NCBI GenBank assembly: GCA_036008685.1
Contig: DASYNF010000124.1
Coordinates: 1 to 64,000, forward strand
Length of the DNA stretch: 64,000 nucleotides
Source of the DNA: Actinomadura_C sp036008685
GTDB lineage: Bacteria; Actinomycetota; Actinomycetes; Streptosporangiales; Streptosporangiaceae
Direction of reading: 5' to 3'
The position numbers and the translations under genes are program-made. A model generated the notes under the pieces. That model was not told where the DNA came from. It ran no database searches and saw only the letters and a program-made list of their open reading frames with translations. Below, piece by piece: positions 43,773-52,277 of this stretch. Each line of letters starts with the position of its first letter. Positions within the stretch are counted from its first letter, which is position 1.

Positions 43773-44655
43773 GCGATGGGTGACGTACCGGTCGGAGCAC
43801 GGTCAGAGAATCGGCACGGTCGATTCCGGGGACCGGGTCCGCGATCTGACCGGCCTGCTCGGCACCACGGATCTGGTCGAGGTGATCGCGGGATGGGAGG
43901 ACGCCGCCGCCCGCATCGAGCGGGCCGGCACGACGCCGGGGCGCCCGCTGGCGGAGGTCGAGTTGCTCGCTCCTCTGCCGAGGCCCCGGCGCAACGTGTT
44001 CTGCGTCGGCAAGAACTACCGCGAGCACGCGCGGGAGTTCGGGGCGAGCGGCTATGACGCCAGCGGCGGAGCCTCCGCCGACGGCGGGCACCTCCCGGCG
44101 CGTCCGGTCGTGTTCACCAAGCCGCCGAGCTCGGTGATCGGACCGGGCGCGCTCATCGAGAGGCATGCGGACGTCGCCCATGAGCTCGACTACGAGGCCG
44201 AGCTCGCGGTCATCATCGGTCCGGGAGGCCGCGACATCCCCGCCTCCCGGGCGCTGCGGCACGTGTGGGGTTACACGATCGTCAACGACGTGACGGCCCG
44301 GGACCGCCAACGAGATCACAAGCAGTGGTTTCTCGGCAAGGGCCTGGACACGTTCTGCCCCATGGGCCCCTACGCGGTGACCGCCGACGAGGTCGACGGC
44401 ACGGCCCTGCAGGTCGAATGCCGGGTCAACGGCGAGCTGCGGCAGAAGGCCGGCACCGCCGACCTCGTCTTCGGCATACCCGAACTGATCGAGACCATCT
44501 CGGCCGGCCTGACCCTCGAGCCCGGCGACGTCATCGCCACCGGCACCCCGGCCGGCGTCGGCATCGGGTTCGACCCTCCTCGTTTCCTGAGCGCCGGCGA
44601 CGTCATCGAGATCTCGATCTCGGGCCTTGGCACACTCCGCAACGGCGTCGCCTGA
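43771..44655 (+). CDS. Fumarylacetoacetate hydrolase-family protein
   Basis: This 294-aa FAH-fold enzyme probably hydrates or cleaves a ring-cleavage product. NVFCVGKNYREHAREFG, the metal-binding Glu residues in ELDYEAELAVIIG, the Asp in IVNDVTARDRQRDHKQWFLGKGLDTFCPMGP, and TGTPAGVGIG are all family marks. ATG at 43771 is preferred over TTG at 43759, since RWVTYRSEHG is the usual N-terminus. It is first in a three-gene operon; the exact substrate cannot be deduced. Confidence 0.93.
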   Translation: MRWVTYRSEHGQRIGTVDSGDRVRDLTGLLGTTDLVEVIAGWEDAAARIERAGTTPGRPLAEVELLAPLPRPRRNVFCVGKNYREHAREFGASGYDASGGASADGGHLPARPVVFTKPPSSVIGPGALIERHADVAHELDYEAELAVIIGPGGRDIPASRALRHVWGYTIVNDVTARDRQRDHKQWFLGKGLDTFCPMGPYAVTADEVDGTALQVECRVNGELRQKAGTADLVFGIPELIETISAGLTLEPGDVIATGTPAGVGIGFDPPRFLSAGDVIEISISGLGTLRNGVA

Positions 44656-44699
44656 GCGCGGCCGATCCCGGCCCACCACACCACCAAGGGAGAGATCAT

Positions 44700-45464
44700 A
44701 TGAAGCTCCGCAACGGCACCGAGATCTTCCTCGAACGCGCCGGCCAGGGCCCCGCCGTCGTGTTCGTCCATGGACTCGGCGGGACGACGAACTTCTACGA
44801 GCCGCAGGCGGCGGCCCTGGCGGGTCGCCACACCGTGGTCCGCTTCGACCTGCCGGGCGCCGGACGTTCCCCCTTCACCGGCCCGGCCTCCATCGAGTCG
44901 TTCGCCGACGACCTGGAGGCGGTCCTGGACGCGGCCGAACTGCGCTCCGCGACGATCGTGGGCCACAGCATGGGCACGATCGTGGTGCAGCATTTCGCGG
45001 CCACCCGCCCCGATCGGGTCGACCGGGCCGTGCTGCTCGGCCCGGTCCGTGAGCAGCCGCCGCAGGGCAAGGAGGCCACCCGCCGGCGCGCGGCCACCGT
45101 CCGGGAGCAGGGCATGGAGGCCGTGGCGGACGCCATCGTCGGCGCCGCCACCTCTGCGGAGACCCGCAGGGAGCGGCCCGCCGTGGCCGCGTTCGTCCGC
45201 GAGATGCTCATGCGTCAGGACCCCAACGGCTATGCCGCCCACTGCGAGGCCCTCGCCGCGGCGACCGCGGTCGAGCTGTCCAAGATCGAGATTCCCGTCC
45301 TGCTGCTCACGGGCAGCGACGACAAGGTGAGCCCGCCCGCCACCAGCGAGGCCATGTTCCAGGAGCTGCCCAGCTCCTCGTACGAGGTGATCGGCGGAGT
45401 CGGGCACTGGACCGCCGTCGAGGCCGCCCAGCAGGTCACCGACGCCATCCGCGACTTCCTCTGA
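44700..45464 (+). CDS. Alpha/beta hydrolase
   Basis: This 254-aa hydrolase has the nucleophile Ser in VGHSMGTI, the Asp in LLTGSDDKVSPP, the His in GGVGHWTAVEA, and the oxyanion stretch FVHGLGGTTNF. It resembles 3-oxoadipate enol-lactonase-type enzymes but the substrate is open. ATG at 44700 follows GGGAGAG. It lies 44 nt after the FAH gene. Confidence 0.92.
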   Translation: MKLRNGTEIFLERAGQGPAVVFVHGLGGTTNFYEPQAAALAGRHTVVRFDLPGAGRSPFTGPASIESFADDLEAVLDAAELRSATIVGHSMGTIVVQHFAATRPDRVDRAVLLGPVREQPPQGKEATRRRAATVREQGMEAVADAIVGAATSAETRRERPAVAAFVREMLMRQDPNGYAAHCEALAAATAVELSKIEIPVLLLTGSDDKVSPPATSEAMFQELPSSSYEVIGGVGHWTAVEAAQQVTDAIRDFL

Positions 45465-45646
45465 CCACCGGCCCCGGCCCCTCCGGCCATGGGCACCCCG
45501 ATCCCCGACCATCCGCACCGGCCTCTCCGGACGTCTCCCCTGATCTCCGGCGCCGCCCCGTCCGGCGACCGGCCCCGGCTCACCCGCCGGGGCATCCGGC
45601 CCGCCCCATCCCACTCCGCATGCCCACTCCGCATGGAGGTGCGACG

Positions 45647-46882
45647 ATGCACCCGGAAACCCCCATCCTGTTCACCAACGTACGGATCCTGGACGGGACC
45701 GGCACCGAGCCGTTCGACGGTGAGGTGCTCGTCGAAGGCTCCCACATCGCCGCGGCCGGCCGGCCGGGCGCCACCCGGCGCCCGGCCGACTGCCGGATCA
45801 TCGACGGGCGCGGTGGCACGCTCATGCCGGGCCTCTGCGACGCCCACACCCATTTCAGCTGGAACAACGGCACGTCCCTGGACGCGCTCGGCGAGATGGG
45901 CGTGGAAGAGCACACCCTGCTCACCGCCCGCAGCGCCAAGACCTATCTCGACCACGGCTACACCATGTGCGTGGGAGCGGCCTCCGCCAAGCAACGCCTG
46001 GACGTCGTCATCCGCGACGCCATCAACGCCGGGGACCTTCCCGGTCCGCGTTACCTCGCCAACGGCCGGGAGATCGCCAGCACCGGCGGGGCCCTGGTCC
46101 CCAGCATCACCAACTTCGTCGACGGCGTCGACGAGATGCGCAAGACCGTACGCGGGCTCATCGGCGTCGGCGTCGACCTGATCAAACTCATCCTGTCCGG
46201 TGAGGAGATCACCGGCACCCAGCGCGCCGAGGACACCTACTTCACCGACCCGGAGATCGCCGTGGCGGTCGAAGAGGCACACCGCCGGGGCGTCCGCGTC
46301 TGCGCCCACGCCCGCAGTGCCGAGTCGGTGAAGATGTGCCTGCGCACCGGGGTGGACATCATCTATCACGGCAGCTTCATCGACGACGAGGGCATGGACG
46401 AGCTGGAGCGGCAGAAGGACCGCGTCTTCGTCGCCCCCGGCATCAACTGGCTCATCGCCACCCTCGAGGACGCCTCTCCCTGGGGCTACACCCCGGACCT
46501 GGCCGAGCAGGTCGGCTACAAACGCGAACTGGAGATCGCGATCGAAGGGCTGCGGGAGATGCACCGCCGGGGTGTCCGGGTGCTGCCCGGCGGGGACTAT
46601 GGCTTCGCCTGGACCCCGCACGGCACCTACGCCCGCGACCTGGAGCACTTCGTGAAGCTGCTCGGCTTCACTCCCATGGAGGCGATCCTGTCCGCCACCA
46701 AGCTCGGTGGCGAGATCATGGACCGCTCCGGCGAACTGGGCCAGATCCGTTCCGGCTATCTGGCCGACCTGCTCCTGGTGGACGGGGACCCCCTCGCCGA
46801 CATCGGGGTCCTGCAGGACCGCGACCGGCTGACCGCGATCATGAAGGACGGCCGGTTCCACAAGGAGCCGGCCCTCGCCTAG
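45647..46882 (+). CDS. Amidohydrolase-family metal-dependent hydrolase
   Basis: This 411-aa TIM-barrel hydrolase is of the imidazolonepropionase/prolidase-like branch. Metal ligands are HTH in CDAHTHFSW, the likely carboxylated Lys in VDLIKLILSG, His in CAHARS, His in IIYHGSF, and Asp in GGDYGF. ATG at 45647 has GGAGGT 6 nt upstream; the frame is open from 45620. Third gene of the operon, about 180 nt after the hydrolase, and followed by a strong terminator. Confidence 0.92.
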   Translation: MHPETPILFTNVRILDGTGTEPFDGEVLVEGSHIAAAGRPGATRRPADCRIIDGRGGTLMPGLCDAHTHFSWNNGTSLDALGEMGVEEHTLLTARSAKTYLDHGYTMCVGAASAKQRLDVVIRDAINAGDLPGPRYLANGREIASTGGALVPSITNFVDGVDEMRKTVRGLIGVGVDLIKLILSGEEITGTQRAEDTYFTDPEIAVAVEEAHRRGVRVCAHARSAESVKMCLRTGVDIIYHGSFIDDEGMDELERQKDRVFVAPGINWLIATLEDASPWGYTPDLAEQVGYKRELEIAIEGLREMHRRGVRVLPGGDYGFAWTPHGTYARDLEHFVKLLGFTPMEAILSATKLGGEIMDRSGELGQIRSGYLADLLLVDGDPLADIGVLQDRDRLTAIMKDGRFHKEPALA

Positions 46883-46973
46883 CCCGCGTCCGGCCGGCTC
46901 CACGCCGCGGCCCAGGCCCGGGCCGGCCCGCGCTCTGGCCGGCCCGGGCTCTGGCCGGGCCGGCCGCGACCGA

Positions 46974-47014
46974 CGGCCGGTATCGGCGGACCATCCGCCC
47001 GCTGATACCGGCCG
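46974..47014 (+). terminator. Hairpin terminator of the catabolic operon
   Basis: An 11-bp outer stem (CGGCCGGTATC with GATACCGGCCG) encloses a 6-bp inner stem (GGCGGA-cca-TCCGCC) with a 4-nt bulge, about 90 nt after the amidohydrolase stop. No T tract is present, which is usual in such GC-rich genomes. Confidence 0.7.
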
Positions 47015-47084
47015 GCTCACGCCCGCCCGGACCATCGGTCCCGCGGGACGCGACAAGGCGGATCGCCGCCCGCTCAGGGAGCCC

Positions 47085-47294
47085 GTGTTGAGCCGAATGG
47101 ACCCCGCCCTCATCCGGGCCATCGCCGCCGCCAGGGCCACCGGGGTGGGCCCGTGCAACCGCCGCTGCGCCTCCCGCGGGAAGTGCGCCTTCGGGCGCGC
47201 CGACCCGCAGGGCGGCTGGTGCCGGGAACGGCGGCCACCACGCGGGACAGAGCGCGGGAGGCCTCCCGAGGACCGCGGCGGGGCGTCCGCCTAG
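47085..47294 (+). CDS. Possible small Cys-rich protein
   Basis: An ORF of 69 codons (GTG 47085, or TTG 47088) follows AGGGAG. It contains four cysteines in CNRRCASRGKC and GGWC, a spacing that could bind zinc. The C-terminal third is Arg/Pro/Gly-rich and may be chance coding in GC-rich DNA. Its stop region overlaps the dnaE stop by 4 nt, convergently. No homologue is known to me. Confidence 0.3.
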   Translation: MLSRMDPALIRAIAAARATGVGPCNRRCASRGKCAFGRADPQGGWCRERRPPRGTERGRPPEDRGGASA

Positions 47295-50200
47295 CTCAGG
47301 CAGGCGGGGCCGAGCAGCTGTTTCAGATCACCCATCAGCGATGGGGACGGGCTGACGCGGAGCTTGTCGTCGAGCCGGACCACGGTCGTCCGGGGTCCGT
47401 TCTGCAGGTGCAGGTGGACCTCGCTCTTGCCCGGGTGCGTGACGAGGACCTCCTTGAGCTGCTCGACCACCGGCGGGGTGCAGCGCCCGATCGGCATGGT
47501 GACCGAGAAGGGACCGCCCGTGTCGCTCACGGTGAGGTCGGGCTGGGTCACCTCCATGGCAATGATCTTGGGCACGTCCTCGCGCTTGTCGAGGCGTCCC
47601 TTCACCACCAGAACCGCGTCCTCGGCCAGCAGCGTGGAGCACAGCTGGTAGGACGACGGGAAGATCATCACCTCGATGGCGCCGCCGAGGTCCTCGAGGG
47701 TCGCCATCGCCCACGAGTTGCCCTGCTTGGTGACCTTGCGCTGCAGCCCGGACAGCAGCCCGCCGACCGTCACGATCTGGCCGTCGGGGCGGTCACCGTC
47801 CGTGGTGAGCGAGGCGATCAAGCAGTCCGTGTTCGTGGCCAGGATGTGCTCGACCCCGAGCAGAGGGTGGTCGGAGACGTACAGGCCCAGCATCTCGCGC
47901 TCGAAGGCGAGCAGGGTCGTCTTGTCCCACTCCCCCGGCGGAACGTCGACGTCGAGGGTCGAGTCCGCGCCACCGTCGTCGTCCATCGTCCCGAACAGGG
48001 AGTCCTGGCCGATGGCCTCGTTGCGCTTGATGTCGATGACGGTGTCGATGGCCTGCTCGTGGACCATGACCAGGCCCTTGCGCTCGTGCTTGAGGTCGTC
48101 GAACGCGCCCGACTTGATCAGTGACTCGACGACCCGCTTGTTGCAGACGATGGGCGGCACCTTGCGGAGGAAGTCGTTGAAGTCGGTGTAGCGGCCCTTT
48201 TCCTTGCGGCCCTTGATGATGCCTTCGACGACGTTGCCGCCCACGTTGCGGATGGCCGACAGGCCGAAACGGATCTCGTCGTCGCCGCGCGGGGTGAAGT
48301 CGGCGTCGGACTCGTTGACGTCCGGGGGCAGCACGGTGATGCCCATGCGGCGGCACTCGTTGAGATAGAGAGCGCTCTTGTCCTTGTCGTCCTTGACCGA
48401 GGTCAACACCCCGGCCATGTACTCGGCCGGGTAGTTGGCCTTGAGGTAGGCGGTCCAGTAGGACACCAGGCCGTAGGCGGCGCTGTGCGCCTTGTTGAAG
48501 GCGTAGTCGGAGAACGGGAGGAGGATGTCCCACAGGGTCTTGACGGCCTTGGCCGAGAAGCCGCGCTCCTTCATGCCGGCCTCGAAGCTGACGAACTGCT
48601 TGTCCAGTTCGGACTTCTTCTTCTTGCCCATCGCCCGGCGGAGCAGGTCCGCGGAGCCGAGCGAGTAGCCCGCGACCTTCTGCGCGATGGCCATGACCTG
48701 CTCCTGATAGACGATCAGGCCGTAGGTCGGGGCCAGGACCTCCTCGAGGGACTCCTCGAGCTCGGGGTGGATCGGGGTGATCTCCTGCTGGCCGTTCTTG
48801 CGCAGCGCGTAGTTGGTGTGCGAGTTCGCGCCCATCGGCCCGGGCCGGTAGAGCGCTCCGACCGCGGAGATGTCCTCGAAGTTGTCGGGCCTCATCAGCC
48901 GCAGCAGCGACCGCATCGGCCCGCCGTCGAACTGGAAGACGCCCAGCGTGTCGCCGCGGCCCAGCAGCTCGTAGGTCTTCGGGTCGTCCAGCGGCAGCGA
49001 GAGCAGGTCGAGGTCCAGGCCCTTGTTGAGCTTGATGGCCTTCAGGCAGTCATCGAGGATGGTGAGGTTGCGCAGCCCCAGGAAGTCCATCTTGAGCAGG
49101 CCGAGCGACTCGCAGGTCGGGTAGTCGAACTGCGTGATGATGACGCCGTCGCTGTCCCGGCGCATGATCGGGATGTGGTCGGTGAGCGTCTCCGCGCTCA
49201 TGATGACGCCGGCGGCGTGGACTCCGGTCTGCCGGATCAGTCCCTCGAGGCCCTGGGCGAGATCCAGGACCTGCTTGACGTCGGTCTCCTCCTCGTAGAG
49301 CCTGCGCAGCTCCCCCGCCTCGCCGTGCCGCGGGTGCTTCTCGTCGAAGATGCCCGACAGCGGGATCTCCTTGCCCATCACCGCGGGCGGGAAGGCCTTG
49401 GAGATCCGGTCGCCGAGTGCGTAGGGGAAGCCGAGGACACGGCCGGCGTCCTTCACCGCCGCCTTCGCCTTGATGGTGCCGAAGGTGGCGATCATCGCGA
49501 CCTTGTCGGAGCCGTACTTCTCGGTGACGTAGCGGATCACGTCGCCGCGCCTGCGCTCGTCGAAGTCGATGTCGACGTCCGGCATGGAGACGCGCTCGGG
49601 GTTGAGGAACCGCTCGAAGATCAGTCCGTGCGGCAGCGGGTCGAGGTCGGTGATGCCGAGGGCGTACGCCGCCAGCGAGCCGGCCGCCGACCCACGGCCC
49701 GGTCCCACCCGGATGCCGTTGTTCTTGGCCCACATGATGAAGTCGGCGACCACGAGGAAGTAGGACGGGAAACCCATCTGCAGGATCACGCCGATCTCGA
49801 ACTCGATCTGGCGCTGGTGCTCCTCGTCGACCCCGTCCGGGAAACGGCGCGCCATACCGAGCGCGATCTCCTTGCGGAACCAGCTCTCCTCGGTCTCACC
49901 CTCCGGGATGTCGAACTTGGGCATGAGGTTGTGGAACTCGAACATGCCCGACGCGTCGACCTTCTCGGCGACCAGGAGCGTGTTGCGGCAACCCTCCGCC
50001 CAGATGTCGGAGCCGTCGATGGCCCGCATCTCGTCGGCGGTCTTGAGGTAGTAGCCGCTGCCGTCGAAGCGGAACCGGCCCGGGTCGGCGAGCTGCTTGC
50101 CGACCTGCACGCAGAGCAGCGCGTCGTGGGCGGCGGCCTCGCTCTCGTGGGTGTAGTGCGAGTCGTTGGTCACGACCGGCGGGATGTCCAGCCGCTTGCT

Positions 50201-50824
50201 GATCTCGATGAGCCCGTCGCGGACCCGGCGCTCGATGTCGAGGCCGTGGTCCATGATCTCCAGGAAGTAGTTGTCCTTGCCGAAGATGTCCTGGTAGCGC
50301 GCCGCCGCCTCGAGGGCCTTGTCGAAGTGCCCGAGCCGCAGCCGGGTCTGCACCTCACCGGACGGGCATCCCGTGGTCGCCATCAGGCCCTCGGCGTGCT
50401 CGGCGATGATCTCGGTGTCCATGCGGGCGTATTTGAAGACGAAGCCCTCGGTATAGGCCTGGGAGGTCAGGCGGAACAGGTTGTGCAGCCCCGTCTTGTT
50501 GCGCGCCCAGATCGTCTTGTGCGTGTAGAGGCCGCCGCCGGAGAGGTCGTCGCGCTTCTGGCTCGGCTCGCCCCACTGGATCCGCTTCTTGTGGAACCGG
50601 GACTCGGGCGCGACATAGGCCTCGATCCCGATGATGGGCGTGACCCCGGCGTCCGTGGCCTTCCGGTGGAAGTCCTGGGCCCCGTGCATGTTGCCGTGGT
50701 CGGTCATCGCGATCGCGGGCATCTGCTGCCGCTCGACCTCGGCGAACATCTGCTTCAGCCGCGCGGCCCCGTCCAGCATGGAGTACTCGGTGTGTACGTG
50801 TAGATGTACGAACGAGTCGGCCAT
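47291..50824 (-). CDS. dnaE1: DNA polymerase III alpha subunit
   Basis: This 1177-aa replicative polymerase matches actinobacterial DnaE1. The PHP domain has an intact set of metal ligands (His9, His11, Asp18, His43, Glu68, and later TGCPSG and NDSHY), so it may carry proofreading activity, as known for mycobacterial DnaE1. The polymerase Asp pair is in MPDVDIDFDERRR, and helix-hairpin-helix, OB and C-terminal domains follow. ATG at 50824 (MADSFVHLHVHTEYS). It appears monocistronic. Confidence 0.97.
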   Translation of the reverse strand: MADSFVHLHVHTEYSMLDGAARLKQMFAEVERQQMPAIAMTDHGNMHGAQDFHRKATDAGVTPIIGIEAYVAPESRFHKKRIQWGEPSQKRDDLSGGGLYTHKTIWARNKTGLHNLFRLTSQAYTEGFVFKYARMDTEIIAEHAEGLMATTGCPSGEVQTRLRLGHFDKALEAAARYQDIFGKDNYFLEIMDHGLDIERRVRDGLIEISKRLDIPPVVTNDSHYTHESEAAAHDALLCVQVGKQLADPGRFRFDGSGYYLKTADEMRAIDGSDIWAEGCRNTLLVAEKVDASGMFEFHNLMPKFDIPEGETEESWFRKEIALGMARRFPDGVDEEHQRQIEFEIGVILQMGFPSYFLVVADFIMWAKNNGIRVGPGRGSAAGSLAAYALGITDLDPLPHGLIFERFLNPERVSMPDVDIDFDERRRGDVIRYVTEKYGSDKVAMIATFGTIKAKAAVKDAGRVLGFPYALGDRISKAFPPAVMGKEIPLSGIFDEKHPRHGEAGELRRLYEEETDVKQVLDLAQGLEGLIRQTGVHAAGVIMSAETLTDHIPIMRRDSDGVIITQFDYPTCESLGLLKMDFLGLRNLTILDDCLKAIKLNKGLDLDLLSLPLDDPKTYELLGRGDTLGVFQFDGGPMRSLLRLMRPDNFEDISAVGALYRPGPMGANSHTNYALRKNGQQEITPIHPELEESLEEVLAPTYGLIVYQEQVMAIAQKVAGYSLGSADLLRRAMGKKKKSELDKQFVSFEAGMKERGFSAKAVKTLWDILLPFSDYAFNKAHSAAYGLVSYWTAYLKANYPAEYMAGVLTSVKDDKDKSALYLNECRRMGITVLPPDVNESDADFTPRGDDEIRFGLSAIRNVGGNVVEGIIKGRKEKGRYTDFNDFLRKVPPIVCNKRVVESLIKSGAFDDLKHERKGLVMVHEQAIDTVIDIKRNEAIGQDSLFGTMDDDGGADSTLDVDVPPGEWDKTTLLAFEREMLGLYVSDHPLLGVEHILATNTDCLIASLTTDGDRPDGQIVTVGGLLSGLQRKVTKQGNSWAMATLEDLGGAIEVMIFPSSYQLCSTLLAEDAVLVVKGRLDKREDVPKIIAMEVTQPDLTVSDTGGPFSVTMPIGRCTPPVVEQLKEVLVTHPGKSEVHLHLQNGPRTTVVRLDDKLRVSPSPSLMGDLKQLLGPACLS

Positions 50825-51160
50825 GCGCGCAGCGCCTCCTGTTTGTCACATGCGACCGCCCACGTGCGCGGGCACGCGTGAGTGTCGGACCGGGGGAAGA
50901 TCGTCGTCTGGGGCATCGAGGGCCCGCGGGCGACGCGGTCCTGTGAGCCTAACGTGGCGGGCGGGCCGCCCGGGACCCGACACTCCGGATGTCAGTTTGA
51001 ATCCGGTTTATATCGGTTTATCACTTTCTCTTCGCGTCCCCGCGGGGTCGCCTCCGCCAACGGGAACCGGGCGGTGTTCGACGATCCGGACCGGTTCGGC
51101 ATCACGCGCCGGCCGGACCGGCCGGCACCCATGCGGACCCCGGGCCGGGACGCTGGGGCC
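50825..51160. other. dnaE upstream region, no gene
   Basis: No gene is supported. The stretch should hold the dnaE promoter. An unusually AT-rich patch near 51000-51030 contains two direct CGGTTTAT repeats; the rest looks featureless. Confidence 0.45.
51004..51021. repeat. Two direct CGGTTTAT repeats 10 bp apart
   Basis: CGGTTTAT occurs at 51004-51011 and 51014-51021, one helical turn apart, within a rare AT-rich patch between chorismate mutase and dnaE. Same-face spacing suits a protein-binding site. Confidence 0.5.
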
Positions 51161-51466
51161 TCAGCCGGCGCGCGGGCCACGCTCCTCCTCGGCGACCTCG
51201 AGCCCGGCCTCGATCACCGCGTTCATGATCCGGGCCAACCGGTCCGGGCCGAGGCGCGGCGCCCGCAGGGCCATGCCCTCGACCACCCGCCGCTCCCGTT
51301 CCGGGTCCCGGCCGGCGAAGCCGCCGACCGGCTTGAGCCTCTGGACGAGCCGGGCCAGCGTGGCCCGGCGCTCGAGCAACATGGCCAGCTCGGCGTCGAC
51401 CTCGTCGATCTCCGCCCGCACCTGCGAGAGGTTTGCGGCCGATGTGGCGATGTCCTGGTCAGGCAC
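51161..51466 (-). CDS. Chorismate mutase (AroQ type)
   Basis: This 101-aa all-helical domain converts chorismate to prephenate. It shows RAEIDEVDAELAMLLERRATLARLVQRLK with the catalytic Arg and Lys positions, and RDPERERRVVEGM, and has the family's usual single-domain length. GTG at 51466 follows AAAGGAAAC; the open frame to 51586 runs through tandem repeats and is not conserved. It lies between dnaE and a truncated DUF1269 gene. Confidence 0.9.
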   Translation of the reverse strand: MPDQDIATSAANLSQVRAEIDEVDAELAMLLERRATLARLVQRLKPVGGFAGRDPERERRVVEGMALRAPRLGPDRLARIMNAVIEAGLEVAEEERGPRAG

Positions 51467-51550
51467 CCCGTTTCCTTTCCTCTGGCGGCGCGGTCCCAGG
51501 GGCCGGGCCGGCCGCGTCCTCTCGCGCACCCGCGCTGCTGTGCCGGACCT

Positions 51551-51589
51551 CAGACTGGACATCAGTCTGGACATCAGTCTGGACATCAG
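51551..51589. repeat. Three tandem 12-bp units (CAGTCTGGACAT)
   Basis: One variant unit (CAGACTGGACAT) and two identical units of CAGTCTGGACAT, plus a trailing CAG, lie 85-125 nt upstream of the chorismate mutase start. Read on the minus strand they give GATGTCCAGACT units in the putative leader. Confidence 0.8.
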
Positions 51590-51591
51590 AA

Positions 51592-51620
51592 AGGCAGAGC
51601 ATCCCGCTGGAGCTCTGCCT
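51592..51620. promoter_or_regulatory. Hairpin beside the 12-bp repeats
   Basis: AGGCAGAGC and GCTCTGCCT form a perfect 9-bp stem with an 11-nt loop directly next to the tandem repeats. It could be a leader structure of the chorismate mutase transcript; no leader peptide rich in aromatic codons is seen. Confidence 0.4.
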
Positions 51621-51819
51621 CTCGCCGGCTTCGGGTCGTCGCTCAGGTCCCGTGGACCGGCGCCCCCGAAGCCGGCTCGGTAAATCCGTGATAATGACGA
51701 TCCATGTCACAGATCGTAACCGCCGCGGCGAGCGGTCGCCACCCCGGACCTTCGATCTCACCAGCCGAGACGTGCACCGCTAAAGTGGCCGAAAGGCCGC
51801 CACGTCCCAGGGAGAGAAC

Positions 51820-52056
51820 GTGACAGAACCCGAGCACAAGCTCATCGCCATCGGGTTCGACGAGCCGCTCAAGGCCAATGAGTTCCTCCTCGCCGCCCTC
51901 CGTCTGCAGCGGCATGAGCAGGTCCGGCTGCACGACGCCGTGTTCGTCGAGCGTGATCCCTCCGGGCGCACCAGCGTGCGCGAGACCGAGGACCTGACGC
52001 CCGGCCGGGGCGCACTGGGCGAGCAGGAGGACCCGGGCGCCACCCGCGCCTCCTAG
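51820..52056 (+). pseudogene. DUF1269 protein remnant, C-terminally truncated
   Basis: The 78-aa frame matches the start of DUF1269 proteins (LIAIGFDEPLKANEFLLAALRLQRHEQVRLHDAVFVERDPSGRTSVRETEDLTPGRGALG). Family members continue with a glycine-rich membrane-hairpin segment and about 80 further residues. Here the frame leaves homology right after GALG and stops 12 codons later. No continuation is clear in other frames, so a 3' deletion is likely. GTG at 51820 and its ribosome-binding site are intact, so a short peptide may still be made. Confidence 0.65.
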
Positions 52057-52277
52057 ACGAGGGGCTTGCGCGTCCGGGTGTGCGGGATGCCGGCGAGCCC
52101 GCGTTCATCGGGGGCGGAGATCAACGGACCTTCTGCATGCTCCATAAGATGTCAGGCATGACTGGCGAGCAGGCACATTACCGGCGCCACCCGGGCCTAC
52201 CGACGAGGCCGGGGATGAGCGTTCCCTCGGTCGAGAGCGTTCGGGACCCGGCCCGGCGGCAGGGCTAGCGCCGGCCC

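Larger units (their letters stand above)
51467..51819. other. Chorismate mutase upstream region with repeats
   Basis: No gene. It contains the 12-bp tandem repeats and the hairpin listed separately, and the leader of the divergent DUF1269 remnant with a GGGAGAG ribosome-binding site at its far end. Confidence 0.5.

Noticed and set aside
48485..50803. A 772-codon frame antisense to dnaE
   Set aside because: It is a shadow of dnaE, with no family motif and no credible start signal.
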